Assembly (NCBI RefSeq): GCF_023015965.1
Contig: NZ_JALKAN010000001.1
Location: forward strand, 496,001-560,000
Direction: 5' to 3'
Length of the DNA: 64,000 nucleotides
Source of the DNA: Allomuricauda sp. F6463D
Lineage (GTDB): Bacteria > Bacteroidota > Bacteroidia > Flavobacteriales > Flavobacteriaceae
A model generated the notes under the pieces. That model was given only the letters and a program-made list of their open reading frames with translations, made no database searches and was not told the origin of the DNA. This document shows, piece by piece, positions 1 to 8,838 of this stretch; the first letter of the stretch is position 1, and every line of letters begins with the position of its first letter. The translations under genes were made by a program, and so were the position numbers.

Positions 1-63
1 TCAAGTATAGCTTTATTAAGCATAGTGCGTACTTGAAAGAAATAGGATTAACGTATACAAAAA

Positions 64-91
64 AGCAACCTATATATAGGTTGCTTTTTTT
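64..91. terminator. Bidirectional rho-independent terminator
   Basis: A perfect inverted repeat with arms AGCAACCTAT / ATAGGTTGCT is followed by a T-run on the plus strand and preceded by an A-run, which gives a T-run on the minus strand. It can end both the receptor gene (minus) and a gene entering from the left edge of the window (plus). Confidence 0.8.
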
Positions 92-128
92 ATTTAGGTT
101 TGAGGGAGAATATATTTTTTATTTAACC

Positions 129-2612
129 TTAAAATTGACCTTCATCATCGTCATTGTTATTTTGTCCATCACGCCCGCCACGTTGACGTTCTTTAGGTTG
201 ATTGAATCGATAGATCAATGATAAATTGATTTGTCTTTCTCTCCATTGAAATTCACTGTCCGAAGTAAATGTAGAAGTTTCGGTAAAGGACTGTCTCTTT
301 CTGGAATTAAAAACATCACTAACGTTTAAGGATATTGTGGCATTGTCATTGAACACGTCTTTACTCATGGCCAAGTTCATAGAGAATATACCTTTATCTT
401 CAGTTTGGGCATTTTGTCTTGGACCTCTATAAAAGGAGTTGGTCTGTAAGTCGATTTTTCCTGGTAAAGTAAACTTAGAGCTAAACCTAGCAAACCAGCT
501 GGTACTTTCTGTACCGTAGTTCACACCATTAAACTCACCGTCCGTATTGAAGGTGAAAAAGTTTATACTTCCATTTATTCGCCACCACCTAAATGGACTA
601 TACATAACGCCTGCCTCTGCACCTATACGCTCGTTGGTGGATAAATTTATGGGCAATGACCTAATAATTTGGATGCCATCAGATGTTACTAGTCCTGTTT
701 CTTCCTGTATACGCGCAAAAGAATTGGTTTCCTTTTGATAATAGACAGAAGAGGTAAGAGTTAACTTGTTCCATCTTTTTAAATACCCAAGATCAAAAGC
801 ATTGGCAAATGCTGGGTCTAAATCCGGGTTTCCTTGAAAAACATTGGTTCTACTAGATCTAGAAGGAAAGGGATTGATAAACCATCCTCGAGGTCTGTTT
901 ATCCTTCTGTTGTATCCCAAAGATATGTTTTCAGTTTCGGAAAACTCATATATTAAGTTGAGCGTTGGAAAAAGTCCTAAATAATTTTTATCAAAGTTTA
1001 AATCAACATCCTCACCTACAATTTCCTGAAGTCCTTCGCTATCTATACTGGAATCAACACTACCTCTCAGTTCCGTATTCTCCAAACGTAAACCAAGAAG
1101 TACAGAAAGTTTCCCATATTTGTTACCATATTGGGTATAGAGTGCATTTACATTTTCATGATACGTAAAAATATTGGTAAGATCTTGATTGGTCTCAAAT
1201 TGTCCAGAGCCTTGGTTTATCGTATCTAGTTGATAATCACTTATCTCTTTCTCAAATGTACCACGGTAACCTGCTTCAAATTGGGCCTCTCCCATGGGAA
1301 GTACATAATCAATTTGTGCCAATATATCATCTTGGGTCTCAATTTCGTAGATATTTTCACTTGCCAATAAATTGGTGTTTGGAATAACATTCGTCTCTTC
1401 AATTTCTGTTAAAACATTTTCATCATCATAAGAGTACTGAAAATCGGCAGTTAATTGATGACCTTCATCATTAAATTTATTGGTGTAGTTCAAGGAGAAT
1501 TGATAACTATTATCATCTTCTTGTTGATCTTCGCTTCTAAATGTGCTGCTGTCCAGTTCATTATCAATATAACGGAGGTTGTCATTTTCCGTGAGATCGT
1601 TCTCATCGGACCATCTGTAGAAAAAACTACCTGTAACGGATGAACTTTCAGTCAGAAAATATTCCATACCAATATTAACACTGATACCATCATCGTTTCT
1701 ATTGATATCCCTATCTTCCAAAATCCTATCATAATCACTGGCATCAGTAAGGTATCTGTTATCAAAAATCCCATTTCCTGGAGACTCTCTATGGAAGTAC
1801 CCAAGCGTATTAAAAATATTGAATTTTTCCGTTCTGATGTTAAAATTTGTGGTGGCCCTTGCATTAAAAGGAATACCTATGGTTGTATTTATAGACCCAT
1901 TTATTCCCAGTGTTTTTTCTTTTTTGAGTACAATATTTAGAATACCAGCCGTACCCTCGGCATCATAACGGGCAGAAGGACTGGTGATTACCTCTACCTT
2001 TTCAATAGCGTCGGCAGGTAGCTGTTGTAAAATATCGGTCGACCCAAATCCTGCCAAAGCAGATGGTTTACCATTTATGAGTATTCGAACATTATCGTTT
2101 CCTCTTAAACTAATGGCACCCTCTACATCAACATCAACAGAAGGGATGTTACTTAATGCATCACTAACATTGCCGCCACTTGTGGTAATGTCCGATCCTA
2201 TATTATATACTTTTTTGTCCAAACGTACCTCAACAGTAGTTTTTTCTCCAACAACCTCCACTTCTGCAAGTTGGGCAACATCCGGCGCCAACACAATAGC
2301 TCCAAGATTGATGGAGGAATCGTAGGTTTGATTTTTAAGTGAATAGGTTTTGTAAGAAATATATTCAACACTGATATTATATGTGCCAGGTCTGGCTTCA
2401 ATTTCAAAATTACCCGCAGTATCTGTAATTCCCCCAGTTACATTGCCTGTGTCTTCTGTGTTTTGCAGAACAAATGTAGCATATTCTAAAGGTTGACCAG
2501 ATTCAGAGTCGACCACCTTCCCTGCAATTGTAATAGGTTCACCATTTCGTTGGGCTAAGCCTTGATTAGTGGAAAAAGCCAATAGCAATAGCGGGATAAT
2601 TATTCTGTGCAT
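129..2612 (-). CDS. Outer membrane beta-barrel protein, TonB-dependent receptor type
   Basis: An 827-residue outer-membrane protein. Residues 1-21 form a signal peptide ending GLAQ. A carboxypeptidase-regulatory-like beta-sandwich follows (about 27-112). A plug-like region (about 130-235) has the family signature SLRGNDNVRILINGKPS and VEVITSPSARYDAEGTAG. The rest is a predicted barrel rich in alternating aromatic residues, ending in a Gln/Asn/Asp-rich tail. This is the layout of the Bacteroidota receptors with an outer-membrane beta-barrel 3-type barrel, which resemble SusC but lack a SusD partner. No SusD or sigma/anti-sigma pair is adjacent, so the substrate is unknown. It appears to be a single-gene unit ending at the terminator at 64-91. 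Confidence 0.9.
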   Translation of the reverse strand: MHRIIIPLLLLAFSTNQGLAQRNGEPITIAGKVVDSESGQPLEYATFVLQNTEDTGNVTGGITDTAGNFEIEARPGTYNISVEYISYKTYSLKNQTYDSSINLGAIVLAPDVAQLAEVEVVGEKTTVEVRLDKKVYNIGSDITTSGGNVSDALSNIPSVDVDVEGAISLRGNDNVRILINGKPSALAGFGSTDILQQLPADAIEKVEVITSPSARYDAEGTAGILNIVLKKEKTLGINGSINTTIGIPFNARATTNFNIRTEKFNIFNTLGYFHRESPGNGIFDNRYLTDASDYDRILEDRDINRNDDGISVNIGMEYFLTESSSVTGSFFYRWSDENDLTENDNLRYIDNELDSSTFRSEDQQEDDNSYQFSLNYTNKFNDEGHQLTADFQYSYDDENVLTEIEETNVIPNTNLLASENIYEIETQDDILAQIDYVLPMGEAQFEAGYRGTFEKEISDYQLDTINQGSGQFETNQDLTNIFTYHENVNALYTQYGNKYGKLSVLLGLRLENTELRGSVDSSIDSEGLQEIVGEDVDLNFDKNYLGLFPTLNLIYEFSETENISLGYNRRINRPRGWFINPFPSRSSRTNVFQGNPDLDPAFANAFDLGYLKRWNKLTLTSSVYYQKETNSFARIQEETGLVTSDGIQIIRSLPINLSTNERIGAEAGVMYSPFRWWRINGSINFFTFNTDGEFNGVNYGTESTSWFARFSSKFTLPGKIDLQTNSFYRGPRQNAQTEDKGIFSMNLAMSKDVFNDNATISLNVSDVFNSRKRQSFTETSTFTSDSEFQWRERQINLSLIYRFNQPKERQRGGRDGQNNNDDDEGQF

Positions 2613-2713
2613 AGTTCAATTTTTACGCTGCAAAAATTGATGGAAAAAAGGAAGGTATGAAATATTAGTCCCCCAACAACGGAATTGATCCTGCGAATGA
2701 CCTTAAAGAATTG

Positions 2714-3196
2714 TTAACCCTTGTTCTTTTTCTTCTTTTTTTTCTTTTTGGCCTTGAATTGATTTTCTTGTAGCTTCATAAAGGCCTCGTATTTATCTTC
2801 GGGCAGACCGGCCTTTAACTCTGCATCTTGGCGTTGTCTGATTTTTTCAACTTCGCCTTTCATTTTAAGAGGTTCCAGTCCCAATATTTGAAGCTCGATC
2901 CGTTGTTGAACAGATTGTACGAGTGTGGTTCTAACTATAGCTTCTTCAAAAGGGTCTAAGTTTATTGCTTCCGTAATGGATGGCATTTGCCCATCCACAA
3001 TTTCTTCTGCTGTGGGAGGAGTTTCATCTTTTTGGTTATCTGCCGGTCCGGCTTGGGGCACATAACTTCGTCCTCTACCATACATTCCTCCGCGATTACC
3101 ATAAGGAGACCCGTAACCGTATTGTGCGTACATATCATTTATGGCCAGTATGCCAATAAACAAGGTTATTAAGAATAAGGTTTGTGTACTTTTCAT
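2714..3196 (-). CDS. Secreted hypothetical protein with Gly/Tyr-rich head and poly-Lys tail
   Basis: A 160-residue protein with a signal peptide (about 1-24, ending MYAQ). A short Gly/Tyr/Arg-rich segment is followed by a helical middle part rich in Glu, Gln and Leu, and a C-terminal run of about nine lysines. The family is not named from sequence; small periplasmic proteins with a helical charged core are common in flavobacteria. A TATCTTTG box (3201-3208, minus) lies almost directly before the start codon, so the transcript may be near leaderless. It follows the receptor gene's 5' end on the same strand by 100 bp, but a shared role is not shown. Confidence 0.75.
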   Translation of the reverse strand: MKSTQTLFLITLFIGILAINDMYAQYGYGSPYGNRGGMYGRGRSYVPQAGPADNQKDETPPTAEEIVDGQMPSITEAINLDPFEEAIVRTTLVQSVQQRIELQILGLEPLKMKGEVEKIRQRQDAELKAGLPEDKYEAFMKLQENQFKAKKKKKKKKNKG

Positions 3197-3265
3197 GACT
3201 CAAAGATACTATTTTAGGTTTGGTCTACTTAAGTAACCATTGTTAAATATAACTGGATATCAGAA

Positions 3266-3607
3266 TTATAGCAGTTTGGTGATACGCTCTGGAGGCCTGC
3301 CCACAACGGCCTTTTTGCCATTGACAACAATGGGACGTTCTATCAATTTCGGATTTTCAACCATAGCTGTGATTACTTCATCATCCGTCAAGGTTTTTCC
3401 TTTGAACTTCTCTTTCCAGATGGCTTCGGTTTTACGGACGAGATCTATTGGGGGTATGCCTAAATACTCGATCAACATTTTTAAATCCTCTTTGGTGGGG
3501 ACATCATCCAAATATTTTACTACTTCAAAATCTTCGCCTGATTTTTCAAGTATAGCTAAACCTTCCCTTGATTTTCTGCATCTTGGGTTGTGATATATTT
3601 TAATCAT
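3266..3607 (-). CDS. arsC: ArsC/Spx-family arsenate reductase-like protein
   Basis: A 113-residue thioredoxin-fold protein of the glutaredoxin-coupled ArsC family. The N-terminal motif HNPRCRKSRE puts the catalytic cysteine at residue 10. The C-terminal ENPKLIERPIVV segment and GRPPE motif fit the arsenate-binding arginine region. Family members reduce arsenate to arsenite using glutathione/glutaredoxin; flavobacterial copies outside ars operons may do other thiol chemistry. It lies 16 bp from prfB on the same strand and is probably co-transcribed. No arsR or arsB is adjacent, so a dedicated arsenic operon is not supported. Confidence 0.85.
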   Translation of the reverse strand: MIKIYHNPRCRKSREGLAILEKSGEDFEVVKYLDDVPTKEDLKMLIEYLGIPPIDLVRKTEAIWKEKFKGKTLTDDEVITAMVENPKLIERPIVVNGKKAVVGRPPERITKLL

Positions 3608-3623
3608 GATTATTTTTTTGATT

Positions 3624-4725
3624 TTATTCTTGCTCTTCTTTTTGTCCCATCATCATCAGATAGGCTTTTAAAAATGCATCCAGGTCGCCATCCATTACCG
3701 CGTCAACATTTCCTGTTTCCTCTCCAGAGCGCACATCTTTTACTAATTTATATGGGTGCATAACATAGTTACGGATTTGAGAGCCCCACTCAATTTTCAT
3801 TTTGGAGGATTCAATTTCAGCACGGGCTTCTTGCTTTTTACGTAGCTCTATTTCATACAATTGAGATTTCAACATTTTCATGGCCGTTGCTCTATTGTCA
3901 TGTTGGGAACGCGAATCTGAACAAGAGATTTGTATTCCCGTGGGTTTATGAACCAATTGTACCTTGGTCTCTACCTTGTTTACATTTTGCCCTCCTGCAC
4001 CACTAGATCTAGCGGTTGTAATTTCTATATCTGACGGATTTACGTCAATTTGAATACTGTCGTCCACCAATGGATACACGTAAACAGAGGCAAAAGAGGT
4101 GTGCCTTTTGGCATTACTATCAAAAGGGGAGATGCGCACCAATCGATGCACTCCATTTTCACCTTTTAGCCAACCAAAGGCATATTCACCTTCAATTTCC
4201 AAGGTAACTGTCTTGATACCTGCAACATCCCCAGCCTGGTAATTGAGCTCTTTTATTTTGTAGCCGTTCTTTTCGGCCCACATCATGTACATGCGCATAA
4301 GCATGGAAGCCCAATCACAACTTTCGGTTCCACCTGCACCCGCAGTTATTTGAAGCACGGCCGTAAGTTCATCACCTTCGTCCGAAAGCATATTTCGGAA
4401 CTCCAACTTTTCAATGGCCAACTGAGCTTTGTTAAACTGTTTGGTTACCTCTTCTTCGGAAACCTCACCAGCTTGTTGAAACTCCATAAGAACTTCAAGA
4501 TCACCAATTAATGTTTTGGCTTCCTCAAAATCTTCTACCCAGTTTTTTTTGGATTTGATGGATTGCATTTGCTTTTGGGCTTCTTGTGGGTTGTCCCAAA
4601 AACCGGGAGCAAGAGTTTTCTCTTCCTCGTTCTCTATTTCAATAAGTTTGGCATCAATGTCAAAGATACCTCCTTAACGCACCAAGGCGCTCAATAAGAT
4701 CTTTCTGCTGATCTGTAGTTACCAT
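3624..4725 (-). CDS. prfB: Peptide chain release factor 2 (programmed +1 frameshift)
   Basis: RF2 recognises UGA and UAA and triggers peptide release at the ribosome. Translation starts at ATG 4725-4723, reads 21 codons to an in-frame TGA (4662-4660) and then shifts +1 to continue to 3624, giving 366 residues, the usual family length. In the full product the anticodon-like SPF tripeptide is near residues 199-201 and the catalytic GGQ near 244-246, close to the E. coli positions. The long open frame alone (start 4568) lacks about 50 N-terminal residues and is not the real start. The gene is autoregulated through the frameshift: low RF2 favours shifting. Confidence 0.97.
4659..4674 (-). promoter_or_regulatory. 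RF2 programmed frameshift site
   Basis: On the minus strand the sequence reads AGGAGG TAT CTT TGA C. It has the three classical parts: an internal Shine-Dalgarno (AGGAGG, 4674-4669) three bases before the slippery CTT, the UGA stop, and a following C. Shifting from CTT UGA to the GAC frame joins the 21-codon leader to the main frame. The strong anti-SD match is notable because flavobacterial genes rarely use SD for initiation. Confidence 0.95.
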
Positions 4726-4952
4726 GTAATCTATATTTTGAGGTAAAAATAAGTTTCTTTCGGCAGATGACCTTACTATATGTTCAATACTCTCCTAAAA
4801 AATTAATGCATTGGATATTAATAAAAAAAGTGAAACAGATAAAATATCCTATTTAATTTTATCAATTTTAAGCTTACCATTACTTATGGTATTGGTGCAG
4901 ATGTTTTTAAAAATGATTTACTTATTTTTAAGGACAATATTTCAACCATATT

Positions 4953-7355
4953 ATGAAGAACACAACTACACTTATCGCTTTATTTTGTTTTGTTTGCGCT
5001 TCTTTAGGAGCACAAACGTTCGAGAAGACCAAAGACTTTCAAAAGTTTAGTGGTTATTTCAATTTTTTCTACGACGATTCAACGGATAAAATTTACCTTC
5101 AGGTGGATGACCTAGAAAAGGATTTTTTATACGTTTATTCCCTTAGCAGTGGAATTGGAAGCAATGATATTGGTTTAGATCGCGGACAATTGGGCAACGA
5201 ACAAGTAGTATACTTCAAAAAAGCGGGGAATAAACTGCTTTTGGTTCAGCCCAACCAAAAATTCAGGGCCATTACCGATAATGAACTTGAACGAAAATCA
5301 GTGGAACAAGCCTTCGCCAAATCCATATTGGAAGGTTTTAAAATTGAAGAAGAATCTAAGGGAAGTTATCTAATTGATTTTACCGATTTTTTAATGCGAG
5401 ATGCCCATGGGGTTTCCAATAGGTTGAAAAGAACAAAACAGGGTTCCTACAGTTTGGATAAATCCAAGAGTGCATTGGCCTTTGACCGTACCAAGGCATT
5501 TCCAAAAAATGTGGAATTTGATGTGGCGCTGACTTTTAAGGGCGACCCCCAGGGTGCATGGATTCGTTCTGTGTCACCAACGGCAAGCTTGGTTACTGTT
5601 GCACAGCACCATTCACTGATTGAACTTCCGGACGATAATTTTGAGAAAAGATTATACGATCCTCGAAGTGGAGGATATCCGTTTGCTTATTATGATTATG
5701 CCACCCCAGTTCAAGAATCACTGGTGAAACGCTTTATTAGAAGGCACAGACTCCAAAAGAAAGACCCAAATGCTGAAGTGAGCGAAGCCGTGGAGCCCCT
5801 AATTTATTATTTGGACAATGGTACTCCGGAACCTGTCCGTTCCGCTTTGTTGGAAGGTGGAAAGTGGTGGAACCAAGCCTTTGAAGCTGCAGGCTATAAA
5901 AATGCCTTCCAAATGAAAATGTTACCCGATGATGCCGATCCATTGGATATCCGTTATAATGTGGTTCAGTGGGTGCACCGTTCCACAAGAGGATGGAGTT
6001 ATGGAGCTAGTGTGGTTGACCCAAGGTCAGGAGAAATCCTTAAAGGACATGTAAGTTTAGGAAGTTTGCGTATTCGACAAGATTTTATGATTGCACAAGC
6101 CTTGATGAACAAGCCTTTTGAAGAGAGAGACGATAATTATGAACCCATGCTAGAGTTGGCACTGGCCAGAATCCGACAGCTTTCTGCACACGAAATTGGA
6201 CACACACTTGGATTTGCACACAATTTTGCAGCCAGTACAAATAACAATGCTTCGGTAATGGATTATCCGCATCCACAGTTTGAATTGGATGGTGGAGAAA
6301 TCCGTTTTAACAATCCTTACGATACTGGTATTGGCGAATGGGACAAAGTAACTGTGGCTTATGCGTATTCAGATTTTCCTGAAGGAACCGATGAAACAGG
6401 GGCTCTCAATGCAATTTTGAAAAAAGCCCAAGACCAAGGACTACGTTATATTTCAGATCAAGATGCCCGCCCTAAAGGTGGAGCGCATGCCTTGGCCCAC
6501 TTGTGGGACAATGGGAAAAGTGCCAGTCAAGAACTGGAAAATATGTTGGAAATCAGGGAAAAGGCCATTCAAAACTTTTCAACTAACAATATTAAAACAG
6601 GAGAAGCTTATTCTATCTTGGAGGATGTTTTTGTACCATTATATTTCTTTCACCGATTCCAAACCGAAGCTGTTTCAAAAATAGTAGGTGGATTGGACTA
6701 TAATTATGCTGTAAAGGATGGGGGGCAAATTCCTGTTATGCCAGTAGACCATGCAGTCCAAGAGGATGCGATCGAATCTATCCTAAAAACTTTGGATGCC
6801 GAAGTAATAGCTGTACCTAAAGATAAATTGAACCTTTTCCCACCTAGGGCAATTGGTTTTAGTCGTTCCAGAGAATCATTTAAAGGGAGAACAGGAGTTA
6901 GTTTTGATGCGCTTTCGGTTGCAGAAACTGCTGCAGACATGACCTTGGAGTTATTATTGCATCCAGAGCGTGCTTCTCGATTGATTCAGCAAAAAAGTTT
7001 GGATAATAATCAAATGGGATTGCGAGATGTTTTGAACGAAACTATAAAAGGAACACTTGATTTGTCGCACCGGGATTCTTACCACGAAGAAGTACAGAAT
7101 ACAATCAATTTTAGAGTACTTTACCATATTATGAACCTGGCAGCGCATAACGCTGTACACCCTCAAGTAAACGCTATAGCCAATGAGGCCTTGAACAATC
7201 TAAAAACGAAATTGTTGAGTGGAGGTAAAAATGCTATCGCTGCCGAAATGGTAAAAAGAATTGATGCTTTTAATGAGAAACCTTCCGAATTTAAACTTAT
7301 TCCAGTATCTAAAATCCCGGATGGTTCACCCATTGGTATGGACTGTATGGACTAA
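4953..7355 (+). CDS. Secreted zinc-dependent metalloprotease (DUF5117/DUF4953 type)
   Basis: An 800-residue protein with a signal peptide (about 1-20, ending LGAQ). The zinc motif HEIGHTLGFAH places ligands at His413, His417 and His423 with Glu414 catalytic, the extended metzincin form HExxHxxGxxH. N- and C-terminal flanking regions match the large Bacteroidota metalloprotease family with DUF5117 before and DUF4953 around the active site. The likely location is periplasm or cell surface, acting on unknown proteins. The stop codon is 6 bp before the threonine aldolase gene, so the two are probably co-transcribed. Confidence 0.9.
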   Translation: MKNTTTLIALFCFVCASLGAQTFEKTKDFQKFSGYFNFFYDDSTDKIYLQVDDLEKDFLYVYSLSSGIGSNDIGLDRGQLGNEQVVYFKKAGNKLLLVQPNQKFRAITDNELERKSVEQAFAKSILEGFKIEEESKGSYLIDFTDFLMRDAHGVSNRLKRTKQGSYSLDKSKSALAFDRTKAFPKNVEFDVALTFKGDPQGAWIRSVSPTASLVTVAQHHSLIELPDDNFEKRLYDPRSGGYPFAYYDYATPVQESLVKRFIRRHRLQKKDPNAEVSEAVEPLIYYLDNGTPEPVRSALLEGGKWWNQAFEAAGYKNAFQMKMLPDDADPLDIRYNVVQWVHRSTRGWSYGASVVDPRSGEILKGHVSLGSLRIRQDFMIAQALMNKPFEERDDNYEPMLELALARIRQLSAHEIGHTLGFAHNFAASTNNNASVMDYPHPQFELDGGEIRFNNPYDTGIGEWDKVTVAYAYSDFPEGTDETGALNAILKKAQDQGLRYISDQDARPKGGAHALAHLWDNGKSASQELENMLEIREKAIQNFSTNNIKTGEAYSILEDVFVPLYFFHRFQTEAVSKIVGGLDYNYAVKDGGQIPVMPVDHAVQEDAIESILKTLDAEVIAVPKDKLNLFPPRAIGFSRSRESFKGRTGVSFDALSVAETAADMTLELLLHPERASRLIQQKSLDNNQMGLRDVLNETIKGTLDLSHRDSYHEEVQNTINFRVLYHIMNLAAHNAVHPQVNAIANEALNNLKTKLLSGGKNAIAAEMVKRIDAFNEKPSEFKLIPVSKIPDGSPIGMDCMD

Positions 7356-7361
7356 TTTTAT

Positions 7362-8387
7362 ATGGAAATCAATTTAATAAGTGACACTGTCACAAGACCT
7401 TCTGCAAGGATGTTGGAGGCTATGATGAATGCTAAAGTAGGCGACGATGTTTTTAAGAACGACCCTACGGTAAACGAATTGGAATCTAAAGTAGCTGCTT
7501 ATTTTGGGATGGAAGCTGCGCTGTTTTTCCCTAGTGGCACTATGACCAATCAAACAGCCATTAAAATCCATACCGGACCCGGAGACCAGTTGATTTGTGA
7601 TAAATATGCACACGTTTATAATTACGAAGGGGGAGGAGTGAGTTTCAATAGCGGGGTTTCCTGCAAACTAGTTGATGGAAACCGTGGAATGATGACGGCG
7701 GAACAGGTCGAAGAAGCCATAAATCCGCCCGATTTTTACCACAGTCCATTAACTTCCTTGGTTTGCATAGAAAACACAACCAACAAAGGTGGTGGCGCTT
7801 GTTGGGATTTTGAGGAATTAAAACGAATCAGGGCCGTATGCGAAAAACACAATCTAAAATATCATTTGGATGGTGCCCGACTTTGGAATGCCTTGGTAAA
7901 AAAAGGAGAAGATCCAAAAGCTTACGGACAACTATTTGATACCATAAGTGTATGCTTTAGCAAAGGTATGGGATGCCCAGTGGGTTCTGTTTTGGTAGGA
8001 AGCAAAGATGATATTGACAAAGCTATACGAATCCGAAAAATTTTTGGTGGCGGTATGCGGCAGTCAGGTTATTTGGCGGCAGCAGGAATTTATGCCTTGG
8101 AAAATAATGTGGACCGATTGGTGGAAGACCACAAAAAAGCTGAAGAAATAGGAGAGGTGCTACAATCGTTACATTTCATTAAAAAAGTGGAGCGCATCGA
8201 GACCAATATCATCATTTTTGAAATTGATGAATCCAAAATGTCCTCCGAAGTATTCTTGGAACAATTGGCAAAGAATCAGGTTTCCATTATCGGTATGGGA
8301 CAGGGTAAACTACGTATCGTCACCCACTTGGACTATACCAATAGCATGCACGTACATTTTTTGAAAATTTTGAAATCAATTGGATGA
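7362..8387 (+). CDS. ltaE: Low-specificity L-threonine aldolase
   Basis: A 341-residue PLP enzyme of the beta-eliminating lyase/aromatic aminotransferase fold. It splits L-threonine or L-allo-threonine into glycine and acetaldehyde. Family marks are DTVTRP near the start, the PSGTMTNQ phosphate-binding region, HLDGARLWNA with the PLP-contacting Asp, and the Schiff-base lysine in CFSKGMGCPVGS near residue 200. Length is typical. It starts 6 bp after the metalloprotease stop, an operon-like spacing. Confidence 0.93.
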   Translation: MEINLISDTVTRPSARMLEAMMNAKVGDDVFKNDPTVNELESKVAAYFGMEAALFFPSGTMTNQTAIKIHTGPGDQLICDKYAHVYNYEGGGVSFNSGVSCKLVDGNRGMMTAEQVEEAINPPDFYHSPLTSLVCIENTTNKGGGACWDFEELKRIRAVCEKHNLKYHLDGARLWNALVKKGEDPKAYGQLFDTISVCFSKGMGCPVGSVLVGSKDDIDKAIRIRKIFGGGMRQSGYLAAAGIYALENNVDRLVEDHKKAEEIGEVLQSLHFIKKVERIETNIIIFEIDESKMSSEVFLEQLAKNQVSIIGMGQGKLRIVTHLDYTNSMHVHFLKILKSIG

Positions 8388-8450
8388 TTTCCTCAATTCT
8401 GCCCAATTCATAGTTAATAAAAGTCCACGACTGGGTTTGTAGCAACTTTT

Positions 8451-8777
8451 TTATTTCATAAAAGCATCCATCCCTGGTATATTGGGCATGCCCTCTTTGG
8501 CCACAGCGGCCAATTCAGCTTCATTTACTTTGGTCGCTTTTTCAATGGCTTTGTTTAGGGTAAGTAACAAATAGTCTTCCAATTGCTCCTTGTCATTCAA
8601 AAGCGAATCATCAATGGCGATGGATTTTATTTCTCTGTTGGCTGATAGGGTTACTTTTAGCAGCCCATCCGTAGATGCTTCATCAACCATTACAGTATTC
8701 AACCGTTCTTTTGTAGCTTCAACTTTTTTCTGGGTCTCTTTGATTTTACCCATCATTCCCATAAGATCTCCAAACAT
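8451..8777 (-). CDS. ybaB: YbaB/EbfC nucleoid-associated protein
   Basis: A 108-residue protein of the YbaB/EbfC DNA-binding family, homodimers that bind and bridge DNA. The pattern is an N-terminal coiled-coil helix starting [11 protein letters not shown], a central three-stranded sheet and a C-terminal helix with the motif [11 protein letters not shown]. In many bacteria the gene sits beside dnaX and recR; here it stands alone between convergent threonine aldolase and divergent peptidase genes. Confidence 0.9.
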   Translation of the reverse strand: MFGDLMGMMGKIKETQKKVEATKERLNTVMVDEASTDGLLKVTLSANREIKSIAIDDSLLNDKEQLEDYLLLTLNKAIEKATKVNEAELAAVAKEGMPNIPGMDAFMK

Positions 8778-8838
8778 AATTCTCTTTATTTAAACAAATG
8801 TACTGTCAAAAGTAGTAAATTGGCTAAAACACTAACCA

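Noticed and set aside
3266..3607. Arsenic-resistance operon
   Set aside because: Only an ArsC-like gene is present, next to prfB; no arsR, arsB or acr3 is nearby.
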